Source of the DNA: Streptomyces sp. BHT-5-2
Lineage (GTDB): Bacteria > Actinomycetota > Actinomycetes > Streptomycetales > Streptomycetaceae
Reading direction: 5' to 3'
DNA length: 64,000 nt
NCBI RefSeq assembly: GCF_019774615.1
Contig: NZ_CP081496.1
Location: 3,844,001 to 3,908,000 of the forward strand
Shown here in pieces: positions 32,801-41,082 of this stretch. A program made the position numbers and the translations under genes. Below the pieces are notes generated by a model. That model was not told where the DNA came from. It saw only the letters and a list, made by a program, of their open reading frames with translations, and did no database searches. Numbering within the stretch: the stretch's first letter is position 1; each line of letters opens with the position of its first letter.

Positions 32801-34948
32801 TCAGCCGCGCGGCTCCGTCGCCGGTGACAGCGGTGGTTCCTGGTGGGAGCCGTAGCGCTCCATGCGCTGCCAACGCAGGCGGCTGCCGGACAGGGCCGTG
32901 GCCACCGACTGGACCACCACGAGGTACATCAACTGGCGGTAGACCAGCTGCTGGAACGGCAGACTCCACAGCGGTCCGAGCCGTTCGCCGTCGAGACGGA
33001 ACGCATAGGCCCCGGTGACGACCTGGATGAGCAGGAACGAGCACCACAGCAGCAGTACGTGGACGGGGTCGAGGAAGATGAGCCCGTACACGCTCAACAC
33101 GTCGACCAAGGGGGCGAACAAGGGCAGCAGCACCTGGAAAAGCAGCAGGAAGAGCAGCCCACGACGGCCGAACGTGCCAGCCGCGCCGCTCTGGCGGACG
33201 GCGCCGCGGTGCTTCCACATCGCTTGCAGGGTCCCGTAGCACCAGCGGTAACGCTGCCGCCACAGGGCGCCGAGGGAAGCGGGAGCCTCGGTCCAGGCGA
33301 TGGCCTTCTCCTCGTAGACCACCCGCCAGCCGTCGCGCCAGATCGCCATGGTGAGGTCGGTGTCCTCGGCGAGTGTCGCCTCGGAGACACCGCCGACGCT
33401 CATTAGCGCGGACCGCCGCCAGGCACCGATCGCGCCCGGCACCGTGGGCATGCACCGGGCCAGGTCGAAGAGCCGCCGGTCCAGGTTGAAGCCGACGACG
33501 TACTCGATGTGCTGCCAACGGCCCAGCAGGCCGCCCCGGTTGACGACCTTGGCGTTGCCGGAGACCGCTCCGATGCCTGGGTCGGAGAACGGCTGCACCA
33601 GGTGGCGTATGGCGTCCGGCTCGAAGACCGTGTCGCCGTCCATCATCACCACGATGTCGTGCGAGGCGGCGGCGATCCCCGTGTTGAGCGCGGCGGGCTT
33701 GCCCGCGTTCGGCTGGCGGATCACCCGCACACCGGGCAGTCCGAGTGCCTCGACGATGTCGGCGGTGCCGTCGCTGGAGCCGTCGTCCACGACGATGATC
33801 TCGACCGGGTGGTCGGATGCGACCAGGGACCGGACGGTCGCCTCGATTCCGGCCGACTCGTTGTAGGCCGGCACGATCACCGACACCGGTCCGGTGACCG
33901 GGGCTCCCCACTCCTTCCTGGCGTCCCGCCGGTGCCTGGCTGCGGCGATCATGGAGATCACCGCGCGCAGGATGCCCAGCAGTCCGGCGATGAGCAGCAG
34001 TATGTCGAGTCCGTTGAGGCCCCAGAGCGCCCCCTTGAGCAGCCACAACAGCCCGATGCCGAGCAGGTGTTGGCCGGTGGAGGCCGGGCGGTTGGCGTCG
34101 GCGAGGTGGAATGCCTGGCTGACCGTCTGGAAGCGGTAGCCGCGCGCCTGGAGGCGCGGGATCAGGGTGTCGAGGGCGGCCACTGTCTGTGCGCGGTCAC
34201 CGCCGGCGTCGTGGAAGAGGACCACCTGGCCGGTGGACCTGGGAGGGGTGGCGTTGCGGACGATCCTCCGCACGCCCGGCTTCTGCCAGTCCTCGCTGTC
34301 CTGGGTGACGAGCACGGTCAGGTATCCCTGCCTGCCGAGCTGTTGCATCGTGGCCCAGTCGGCGTTGCCCACCGCATTGGCGCCGGACGAGTACGGCGGG
34401 CGGAAGAGGTTGCTGGTGACACCCGCGGCGCCGGCCACCGCGAGCTGGTCCTCACGCATCTCCATCATGCGCTGCCAGCCGGGCAGACTGGGCAGATAGG
34501 GGTGGGTGAAGCTGTGCAGGCCGAGTTCGTCGTGATCCTTCGCCATCCGCGCGACCAGATCGGGGTTTGTGGCCACGCCGGTGCCCACGAGGAAGAAGGT
34601 CGCGGGCACGTGGTGCCGTTCCAGCATGGCCAGGACCTTGGGAGTCCAGGTCGGGTCCGGGCCGTCGTCGAAGGTGAGCACCACGGTGTGCGCAGGTGGG
34701 GTGAGCGAGACCGGTTTGGATCCGCTTGTCGAGATCACCGGGCCGCCGTTCTGGACCGAGAGCGGCACCTGGTCGACGGGTCCCTGTGGAGGGTTTCCGC
34801 CGTCGTCCTGGAAGCCGAACATGTGCTGTGTGTAGCCCTCGATGAGCAGCGCGAGGGTGAGGGTCAGCACCATGGTCACCAGCAGCACCCAGTGGGTACG
34901 CACCGGCGTTTCGCGGGCGGTACGGCCACGCTGTGGAAATTTACTCAC
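32801..34948 (-). CDS. bifunctional polysaccharide deacetylase / family 2 glycosyltransferase (MatB/PgaBC-like)
   Basis: A 715-residue membrane protein: N-terminal anchor (20-38), NodB polysaccharide deacetylase (about 85-290; TFDDGPDP with Asp95, metal ligands His145 and His149 in HSFTHP, RPPYSSGA, LFHDAGGD), two or more helices, then a processive GT2 domain (VSVIVPAYNESAGIEATV, VVDDGSSDGT, MDGDTVF, EDTDLTM, QRYRWCYG) and C-terminal helices. This fusion matches MatB of Streptomyces, which makes a poly-beta-1,6-GlcNAc-like matrix that causes mycelial clumping. It should build and partly deacetylate such a polymer. GTG 34948 is the likely start. A membrane partner and a chitosanase lie upstream in the same direction. 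Confidence 0.82.
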   Translation of the reverse strand: MSKFPQRGRTARETPVRTHWVLLVTMVLTLTLALLIEGYTQHMFGFQDDGGNPPQGPVDQVPLSVQNGGPVISTSGSKPVSLTPPAHTVVLTFDDGPDPTWTPKVLAMLERHHVPATFFLVGTGVATNPDLVARMAKDHDELGLHSFTHPYLPSLPGWQRMMEMREDQLAVAGAAGVTSNLFRPPYSSGANAVGNADWATMQQLGRQGYLTVLVTQDSEDWQKPGVRRIVRNATPPRSTGQVVLFHDAGGDRAQTVAALDTLIPRLQARGYRFQTVSQAFHLADANRPASTGQHLLGIGLLWLLKGALWGLNGLDILLLIAGLLGILRAVISMIAAARHRRDARKEWGAPVTGPVSVIVPAYNESAGIEATVRSLVASDHPVEIIVVDDGSSDGTADIVEALGLPGVRVIRQPNAGKPAALNTGIAAASHDIVVMMDGDTVFEPDAIRHLVQPFSDPGIGAVSGNAKVVNRGGLLGRWQHIEYVVGFNLDRRLFDLARCMPTVPGAIGAWRRSALMSVGGVSEATLAEDTDLTMAIWRDGWRVVYEEKAIAWTEAPASLGALWRQRYRWCYGTLQAMWKHRGAVRQSGAAGTFGRRGLLFLLLFQVLLPLFAPLVDVLSVYGLIFLDPVHVLLLWCSFLLIQVVTGAYAFRLDGERLGPLWSLPFQQLVYRQLMYLVVVQSVATALSGSRLRWQRMERYGSHQEPPLSPATEPRG

Positions 34949-35116
34949 ATTGGTGATTTCTGAATGAGGGGTGAGGGATGAGGGATGAGTTCTGGAACTG
35001 ATCGGCTTGCCTGGGAAGTGCCGAGGACGGGCTGCGCGGCACTGCGGGGAGGCGGTGGGGCACTGCGCGGGCACAACTCAGGGGCCCGGCGGTTCCCGGG
35101 CGGATCGTCAGGCGGG

Positions 35117-35704
35117 TCAGAGCACGCCGTGGGTGGGCGGTGCGGAGGGCCTCGCGGTCGGAGTCTGCTTCGGGTGCGGGGACGGCTTGGGGCTCGTGGA
35201 CGGCTTGGGGCTTTCGGACCGCTTCGGGCTCGGAGAGGGTTTCGCGGTCGGGGACGGTTTGGCCTTCGAAGGCGACTTCGCCTTGGCAGAGACACGGGCG
35301 GCGTTCTTCGACACCGTCGTCTCCCGGTCTGGGCCCCGATGCCGTTGGGCGGTGGCTGCGGCAGTCCGGGATGCCCGGGGCCGGGGCTTCTGGTGCGCGG
35401 CTGCGGCGCCCGCGCCGTGCTTCGGCCGCATGGGATGCGGCAGCAGCGCCGGCAGGGTCGGGCCGCCCAGGAGGGTGCTGATGAGCAGGGCGACGTAGGC
35501 CACTGCCGGAGTCACCAACGCGGCCACCAGGAGGCGCAGCCGTCTGCGGCGGCCGCCCGACGCGTCGACGAAGATGGGTTTGGGAGTGGGGCGCCGTATC
35601 GGCCCGCCGCTCAGACGCAGCGTGTCACTGGTGGGTTCGGCTGGAGGAACAGCCTCGGTAGACCTCTGAGAGGGAATAGCGGGAGAGATGGACGCGTCAG
35701 GCAT
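35117..35704 (-). CDS. single-span membrane protein with Lys/Pro/Ser-rich tail
   Basis: A 195-residue protein: about 70 polar residues, one hydrophobic helix (LRLLVAALVTPAVAYVALLISTLL) and a long extracytoplasmic tail of KPSPSP/KPSTSPKP-like repeats, an unstructured wall-spanning region. I do not recognise a domain. It sits 168 bases upstream of the deacetylase-synthase gene, the position held by matA in the Streptomyces mat locus, so it may assist polymer synthesis or anchoring. The ATG at 35704 is chosen; the one at 35752 would add 16 residues. Confidence 0.6.
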   Translation of the reverse strand: MPDASISPAIPSQRSTEAVPPAEPTSDTLRLSGGPIRRPTPKPIFVDASGGRRRRLRLLVAALVTPAVAYVALLISTLLGGPTLPALLPHPMRPKHGAGAAAAHQKPRPRASRTAAATAQRHRGPDRETTVSKNAARVSAKAKSPSKAKPSPTAKPSPSPKRSESPKPSTSPKPSPHPKQTPTARPSAPPTHGVL

Positions 35705-35864
35705 CACTTCGTCCCCAGCGGGCGGCGCCTGGCGCTCCGGATTAATCTGCACAACATCCGGACACTAGTGGCTGAGAATGCACGCTCGGTACAGGAGTCC
35801 TTAAGCCCGCGGAAAGAGCCAGCAAAACTGCTGATCGGACGCCGCAGCGGGCGTGCGAAGTGTG

Positions 35865-36734
35865 TCAATCCTGTGGCCTACCGATGGTCTTTTTGAAGTC
35901 GGCACGCACAGTCAGCGGAGCCTTCAGATCCCACTCGCCGTGGTCCGCGAGCTCCTGCAGGGCCTGCGACCGGTCGACCGCCTGCGGCCAGTCGTTCTTG
36001 CGGTCGGGGGTGCAGGGGTGCTTCATGTGCTTCTGTCGGACGGTGTTGAACCGGGCCAGCCACGTCGCCTCGTTCACACCGGAGGCCGGATTGCCCCCGA
36101 GCGCCTTGTCGGTCTCATGGGCGATCTTCACCATGCCGTCGCAGTCGTCGGAGCCCTGGCCCATCATCAGAGCGGCGTCGAAGAGGTTTTCCAGACCCAG
36201 TTCGCTCTTCACCCCCTCCTGCGCGCCCAGCTTCACGGCCGGGGTGAGATAGGTGTTATGTCCCACCTGGATCTGCACCCTCCGGAAGGCCGGGTCCAGG
36301 GCGGCCTTCTTCCAGTCGCGCACGAACGCCTCGCCCAGCGCGCCGGTGTCCTCGCTTCCCGAGTCGGCCAGTCGCTGAAGGACGGCGGTGTACTTCGCGA
36401 GCACGTTGTGAGGTGCGGCGGCGTTGTACGACTTGACCAACCCCAACATGTCGCCGCTCTGGCTGCAGAACCCGACCCACCCCGCCGTGTAGCCACAGCC
36501 GTCGTGCAGATCGGTGATGTAGCCGTACTGCGGAACGGTGGCACCGTTCTCGAACACCGCGGTGATGTCGTCCATCATCACGGTCGCCGCCGGCCCCGCC
36601 GGAGCGCCGGCCGCACCGCTGGCCCTGTCGGCCGTACCGCTGGCCTTGTCGGCCGTACCGGACGTGCAGCCCCCCATGGTGAGCACCGCACCGAGGACGA
36701 CGAGCACGGTACGACGTATCTTGGTCAACTCCAC
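35865..36734 (-). CDS. GH46 chitosanase, lipoprotein form
   Basis: A 289-residue secreted enzyme. The N-terminus ends in a lipobox (LTMGGC, Cys23), so it is probably lipid-anchored. The GH46 fold is clear: AVFENGATVPQYGYITDLHDGCGYTAGWVGFCSQSGDMLGLV carries the catalytic Glu62 (as Glu22 of the N174 enzyme) and the second acid in the HDG motif (Asp78), followed by LAKYTAVLQRLAD, LGEAFVRDWKKAALDPAFRRVQ and a family-like end. It should cleave partly deacetylated beta-linked glucosamine polymers. Upstream of a deacetylase-synthase gene it may trim or release that polymer. The GTG at 36734 has a GGAG site. Confidence 0.8.
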   Translation of the reverse strand: MELTKIRRTVLVVLGAVLTMGGCTSGTADKASGTADRASGAAGAPAGPAATVMMDDITAVFENGATVPQYGYITDLHDGCGYTAGWVGFCSQSGDMLGLVKSYNAAAPHNVLAKYTAVLQRLADSGSEDTGALGEAFVRDWKKAALDPAFRRVQIQVGHNTYLTPAVKLGAQEGVKSELGLENLFDAALMMGQGSDDCDGMVKIAHETDKALGGNPASGVNEATWLARFNTVRQKHMKHPCTPDRKNDWPQAVDRSQALQELADHGEWDLKAPLTVRADFKKTIGRPQD

Positions 36735-37398
36735 GAACCGCTCCGACCTGTTCCTTGCTGATGTTCCTTGCTGACTGCACCAGCTCACTGAAGAGCTCGT
36801 GCTCGCGGAGAAACCGCAAGCAGCAGACTGGATCAATTACCGCATCCACTACCGCTTGCTTCTTCTTGCCCGCGGCCCTGGCGAGGACCTTAGCGTGCTC
36901 GGATCTGACTGGTCGGGGTGGTGGGCACGGGCGCCGCCGTTCGGACTTTCCGCACGTAAGGGCTTTATCCGCCCTCTTCGGGTGATTCCCTGTCCACTGG
37001 TAGTCGGTAGTCGGCATGGCACCTCGTGCACTCGGGGCGACCAGGACCGCGCCTTCCGCGATCTTCTACGCGCCGGCCTTGACGCCCCAGACATCCCACG
37101 TGACAGAGCGCCGAACGCTCGGACATCGAAGTGTTCTGGAGCGGGCTGCCCCAGCCACGCAGTCGGACCGGCGTACGAGACCGGATGACCGGCGGGTACG
37201 GAGCCACACCCGAGCAGGGCGGGATGGCCCCGCCTACCGGACGGCGCCACCTCAAGTGGCGTCGGCGCGGCCGCTGTTGCCGGGGCCGAACCGACTGAAT
37301 CAACTGTTTGCCGCTGGGGACTTCACAGACTCCGTGGCCAGGTTGATCGCGTTGCCCGGTCGGACGTACGGCGGCGAGCCGTTCGAGGTGATGGCTTC
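36735..37398. other. intergenic region without a reliable gene
   Basis: A 664-base gap. A minus-strand run at about 36780-36900 (KVLARAAGKKKQAVVDAVIDP, then LRFLREHELFSELVQSARN) looks weakly coding but has no start or known family. A GC-rich hairpin (GGCGGG/CCCGCC around 37217-37234) could act as a terminator. The chitosanase promoter should lie in the left part. Confidence 0.35.
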
Positions 37399-37806
37399 TC
37401 AGGTACGCCGAGACAAGAAGGCGACGAGGGCGATGTAGGTGATGGCGGCGGTGGCCACGAACCAGAAGTACGGGTCACCGCTTCTTCCGGATGCCAGTTC
37501 ACCGATGAAGGCGCTGAGATTTCCCACGGTGAGCACGATGCCCGTGCCGGCCCAGGCCCACCCTCCGATCCGGGCGAAGCGCTCGTCGGGCGCCTTCTCG
37601 GTGAGGCCCTGATAGGTCTCGCTCCGGCGTCCCAGCAGCAGTAGGACAAGACTGCAGACCGCCAGGATCCCGAACGTCACCAGGCCGAGGGCGAGGTGGC
37701 CGCCGACAGTCGCGGCCACGAGGCAGGCGGCTCCGACGGCGAGGAAGAAGGCTGGGACGGACCGCCTGGCTGCGTTACCGGTCATCTGCTGGGCTCTCTT
37801 CGGCAT
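37399..37806 (-). CDS. small membrane protein, four helices
   Basis: A 135-residue protein with four hydrophobic segments (FFLAVGAACLVAATVGGHLALG, LVTFGILAVCSLVLLLLG, WAWAGTGIVLTVGNLSAFI, YFWFVATAAITYIALVAFL). No family function is known. It overlaps the 3' end of the Cro/CI-type regulator gene by 32 bases, an arrangement common for small xre-like repressor and membrane-protein pairs. The ATG at 37806 has GAGGAG upstream; ATG 37785 is an alternative. Confidence 0.65.
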   Translation of the reverse strand: MPKRAQQMTGNAARRSVPAFFLAVGAACLVAATVGGHLALGLVTFGILAVCSLVLLLLGRRSETYQGLTEKAPDERFARIGGWAWAGTGIVLTVGNLSAFIGELASGRSGDPYFWFVATAAITYIALVAFLSRRT

Positions 37807-37987
37807 GAAACATCTCCTCAACGCTGACCTTGAAGAACTTGGCCATGGACAAGGCGAGCGGCAGGGAAGGTGTGTACCGCTCGGTCTCGATGGCGTTGAT
37901 CGTTTGCCGTGAGACCCCGAGGGCCGTGCCCAACTGTCCCTGGGACAGCCCCCGTGACGTCCGCAGTTCTCTGACGCTGTTCCGCAC
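37775..37987 (-). CDS. Xre-family HTH regulator, YozG/YgzD-like
   Basis: A 70-residue Cro/CI-type protein that is all HTH: VRELRTSRGLSQGQLGTALGVSRQTINAIETERYTPSLPLALSMAKFFKVSVEEMF. It belongs to the small family that controls an adjacent membrane-protein gene. The GTG start at 37987 is reached almost at once after a promoter-like TTGACA/TAGGCT pair, so the mRNA may be leaderless. It is translationally linked to the downstream membrane gene. Confidence 0.8.
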   Translation of the reverse strand: MRNSVRELRTSRGLSQGQLGTALGVSRQTINAIETERYTPSLPLALSMAKFFKVSVEEMFHAEESPADDR

Positions 37988-37988
37988 A

Positions 37989-38036
37989 TGTAAAGCCTAC
38001 TTGTCACCCGTCAGCGGTTGTCAAGCTCGCTTTACA
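37989..38036 (-). promoter_or_regulatory. promoter with flanking inverted repeat
   Basis: On the minus strand TTGACA (38024-38019) is followed about 19 bases later by TAGGCT, placing transcription start close to the GTG of the HTH gene. The inverted repeat TGTAAAGC (37989-37996) and GCTTTACA (38029-38036) flanks this promoter and is a likely operator for the small HTH protein. Confidence 0.5.
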
Positions 38037-38148
38037 GGAGGGCGGAGCTCGCATGCCCCTCGGGCCCTGCGCTCACCGCCCTGCCGGTCGTCCCCGTCAC
38101 CACTCACCGGCGTTTCGCGGCGCTGTGATCGACAGGCGCTGTCCGAAC

Positions 38149-38192
38149 TCTGGTTCTGGCTCAGCTTCTGCCGAAGTTGAGCCAGAACCAGA
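38149..38192. repeat. perfect 15-bp inverted repeat with nested stem
   Basis: Arms TCTGGTTCTGGCTCA (38149-38163) and TGAGCCAGAACCAGA (38178-38192) are exact reverse complements. The 14-base loop contains a second stem CTTC/GAAG closed by TGCC. It could be a terminator for the downstream region or a remnant of a mobile-element end; the surrounding sequence is a decayed mixture of frames. Confidence 0.6.
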
Positions 38193-39057
38193 TCTGGACT
38201 TCCAAGCCCTCCCGGCCACTCGGCGCGCAGGCCAAGCTGACACGGGCAACGACCGGCCTCACGTCGCTGTGTACGGCCGTTCCCGTGGTCGGTGGAGGCA
38301 CTGGAGGTGGGACCGTACAGGGGAGACCGGCGGCGTGCCTGCCAGGGCCGCCGGCCGGACTCACCCAGGAGGCCGTCGAGTACTGCGGATGCTGACGCTG
38401 GAGCGTCTGATCGGCCGACAGCAGACCGACGCGCCGCATTCGAGGAGATCCTCGCCGCCCAACTCGCCCACATCGAGACCCGGATCCCCTGACACGCCGG
38501 CCAATGCTGCCGTCAGCCGGCCTGCCCCATCAGCTGATTGAGCGGCCCCGCGCCGCGTTCCGAAACGATCAGTCAGGCATGGCGGACCATCCACGGGCGC
38601 GATCGTGCCAAATTCCGACGTCAACGACCCGCCTCTGATGAGGAGTTGAGCGTCAACCCGATGCCCGCACCCCCCATGACCTCGGGTTCGTGATTCTTCA
38701 TGGTCGGCTGAAAAACCTCCAGCGGGGTCAAACTCACGTTTGAGGGCACCTTGATCACTTAATCTTGCTGCAATGTTGCCGAAATACTAGGGAATTGGCT
38801 GATCAGGGCCCCAACGGAGACGACGCACGGTGAAATTGGAGATGTTAGCTCCGCTTAGCTGCGGGCAGACACGACGCTGGCCGGTGCCCGTATCGATCGC
38901 TTAGCATCTCAATGTCCGCCGCCCTGCCAGTAACCACGGCAGGATTAGCGGACCCGCAACTTCATACCGCAGACGACATAAGGTTTCCGGAATTCACGGC
39001 GACAAGAAGCGGCCGCCCCCTCTCGACCACCTCCGTCATTCACCGACAGGGAGAAGT
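38193..39057. promoter_or_regulatory. long intergenic region upstream of the second biosynthetic operon
   Basis: No reliable gene is present. The first half is GC-rich with broken frames; from about 38640 to 39000 the DNA is distinctly AT-richer (for example runs around 38750-38800) and should hold the promoter of the operon starting at 39058. The gene itself has a GGGAG site directly upstream. No terminator or operator was identified with confidence. Confidence 0.45.
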
Positions 39058-39966
39058 ATGTCCATGGTAGGCACCAAGGTGCCGCAAGTGCCGGAACAGT
39101 CGGCCCGGTTCGCCGAGATCCTCAAGCGGCTCATCGAGAAGTCGGTGGACGGTTACTACAACCCGTATCGCGAGTTCGACTGGCCCGACTCACTGCCCGA
39201 GCAGATGTCGTGGATGAGCGACGACCTGATGTCCACCTACGGCACCGAGGTCGCCGAGGAGTTGACGACCGAGGAGCGCCAGCGGCTGTCCCGTTGGGAG
39301 AGCATCAATTTCTACAGCCTCAACGTCGAGGGAATCCGCGAGCTCCTCATCGAGGTCGTCAAACGCATCCACACGACGGGCTTCGAACTGCCCTCGGACT
39401 TCTTCCACCACTTCGTCGGCGAAGAGAACGAACACATGTGGTTCTTCGCCGAGTTCTGCCTCCGGTACGGAAACAAGATCTACACCGGGCCGAAACTCAA
39501 CTCCATTCCGCACGACGACGCCCAGGTGGAGAACTTCCTGGTGTTCTCCAGGATCCTGCTCTTCGAGGAGATAGTCGACTTCTACAACATGCGGATGGCC
39601 GCCGACGACTCCCTGCACGAGACCATCCGCAAGGTCAACCGGGTGCACCACGAGGACGAGTCCCGGCACATCGCGTTCGGCCGCGAGCTGGTCTCGATGC
39701 TCTACTCGGAGCTGGCGAAGACCATGACCGACCAGCAGCGCCAGGAGATCGAGCAGTACCTGAAGCGATACATCGTCTTCAGCCTCCGCTCCTTCTACAA
39801 CCCGCAGGTCTACCGCGACGCGCGGATCGAAAAGCCACTGGAGTTCCGCGAGCGGCTGGTCTCCGACCCGGGCCGCCGCGACCTGGAACGCAAGGTGGTG
39901 CGCAAGCCGATGTCCTTCATGGTCAAGTCGGGGATCTTCGCCGACGACCTGCTGCCGGCCATCTGA
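39058..39966 (+). CDS. AurF-type diiron N-oxygenase
   Basis: A 302-residue ferritin-like diiron enzyme. Metal ligands follow the AurF pattern: a Glu in the RWESINFYSLNVEG helix, E123-x-x-H126 in GEENEHMWFF, a Glu at 170/171 in LLFEEIVDFYN, and H197-x-x-x-E201-x-x-H204 in VHHEDESRHIAFGRE. AurF relatives oxidise amines to hydroxylamine, nitroso or nitro groups; some hydroxylate carrier-bound amino acids. As first gene of the operon, before an amino acid:carrier ligase and a carrier protein, its substrate may be a carrier-tethered amino acid. Confidence 0.82.
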   Translation: MSMVGTKVPQVPEQSARFAEILKRLIEKSVDGYYNPYREFDWPDSLPEQMSWMSDDLMSTYGTEVAEELTTEERQRLSRWESINFYSLNVEGIRELLIEVVKRIHTTGFELPSDFFHHFVGEENEHMWFFAEFCLRYGNKIYTGPKLNSIPHDDAQVENFLVFSRILLFEEIVDFYNMRMAADDSLHETIRKVNRVHHEDESRHIAFGRELVSMLYSELAKTMTDQQRQEIEQYLKRYIVFSLRSFYNPQVYRDARIEKPLEFRERLVSDPGRRDLERKVVRKPMSFMVKSGIFADDLLPAI

Positions 39967-39986
39967 ACCGGGCGAAGGAGGTCTGC

Positions 39987-40850
39987 ATGGAAACGAACGG
40001 TCTCGCCTTCCTGCGCAGCGGCGAAGCCACACTCCTACGCCGTCTGGACGACATGTTCGAGCGGTGGGGCACCGAGGACGGCGCCGCACCGGTCATCGGA
40101 GCACCGCTGCTGCCGGTGGCCGAGCTCGCGAAACTCGACTACTACCAGAACTTCCCGCAGCAGGCGCTGGTGGTCAGCGCACTGGACCTGGAGCGCCGCC
40201 CGCAGGGCCAGGACGCCTCTGCCATCGAGGCGTTCCCCTCGGAGCAGCTGCAGAGCGCGGAGATCGCCCTGCCGTCGGCCACCTGCTATGCGGTCTACCT
40301 TGGGCTGGAGGGCACCAGCCTGCCGGGCAACACCCTGATCACCCTGGTCGGCCGCTGCTTCCGCCGGGAGGAGCGGTACACCGGGCTGCGCAGGCTGCTC
40401 GGCTTCCACATGCGGGAGATCGTGGCCCTGGGCGAGCAGGAGTTCGTCGAGGAACACATCGACCGTTTCTCGTCGCGCATCCTGCGGTTCGCCAAGGTGC
40501 TGGACCTGCCGTTGCGCAAGGAGGCGGCGACCGACCCGTTCTTCGACGGCGAGGGCCCGCGGGCACTGCTGCAACGCATCGCGCCGGTCAAGTACGAGTT
40601 CCTGGCCGGGGAACTCGCCATCGCGTCGGTGAACAAGCACCGCAACTTCTTCGGCGAGCGCTGCACCATCCAACTCGCCGACAGCGGGCGGCCGGTGTTC
40701 ACCAGTTGCGCCGCGTTCGGCCTGGAGCGGTGGCTCGCCGTGCTGCACGACCGCTACGGCGACTGGGAGGCGGCCAACGAAGCCGTCGCGAAGGCAGACC
40801 AGGCACTGACATCAGCCGCAACCACCGAAGGAACCTCACATGCACTCTGA
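39987..40850 (+). CDS. class II aaRS-like amino acid:[carrier protein] ligase
   Basis: A 287-residue stand-alone class II synthetase core similar to the atypical seryl-tRNA-synthetase homologues that load amino acids onto carrier proteins. Motif 2 is seen in GRCFRREERYTGLRRLLGFHMREIVALG (FRREE with the ATP-binding Arg) and motif 3 in CAAFGLERWLAVL. No tRNA-binding arm is present, and its stop lies inside the start of a carrier-protein gene. It would activate Gly, Ala or a related amino acid with ATP and pass it to the phosphopantetheine of that carrier. GAAGGAGG precedes the ATG. Confidence 0.78.
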   Translation: METNGLAFLRSGEATLLRRLDDMFERWGTEDGAAPVIGAPLLPVAELAKLDYYQNFPQQALVVSALDLERRPQGQDASAIEAFPSEQLQSAEIALPSATCYAVYLGLEGTSLPGNTLITLVGRCFRREERYTGLRRLLGFHMREIVALGEQEFVEEHIDRFSSRILRFAKVLDLPLRKEAATDPFFDGEGPRALLQRIAPVKYEFLAGELAIASVNKHRNFFGERCTIQLADSGRPVFTSCAAFGLERWLAVLHDRYGDWEAANEAVAKADQALTSAATTEGTSHAL

Positions 40851-41082
40851 ACGGGAACAGCTCAAGCAGTGGATCCTGGCCCGCCACCCGGAGACACCCG
40901 ACATAGACCCGGACCTCGACATCCTGGAGAACCGGCTCATCGACTCCCTCGCCTTCATCGAGTTCATGCTTCTGGTCTCCCGGCTCAGCGGCGAGGAGAT
41001 CGACATGGAGACCCTGGACATCGACGACTTCCGCACTCTGCGGCGGATCGAGGAGCGGTACTTCCGGGCAGGCGTGGCGTGA
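40840..41082 (+). CDS. carrier protein (aminoacyl carrier)
   Basis: An 80-residue carrier protein with the phosphopantetheine serine in NRLIDSLAFIEFMLL (Ser36). The acidic helix 2-3 region (DPDLDILE, EEIDMETLDIDDFRTL) fits the small carriers that partner aaRS-like ligases. It overlaps the ligase gene by eleven bases and the next gene by four, so all three are tightly co-expressed. Confidence 0.84.
   Translation: MHSEREQLKQWILARHPETPDIDPDLDILENRLIDSLAFIEFMLLVSRLSGEEIDMETLDIDDFRTLRRIEERYFRAGVA

Noticed and set aside
35150..35300. short direct repeats suggestive of a CRISPR or tandem array
   Set aside because: They code for the Lys-Pro-Ser tail of the membrane protein; spacing is irregular and there are no spacers.
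38040..38540. possible remnant of a Tn3-like transposon around the nested hairpin
   Set aside because: Only short likeness to Tn3-type end sequences was noticed, with no transposase or resolvase motif, so no mobile element is called.
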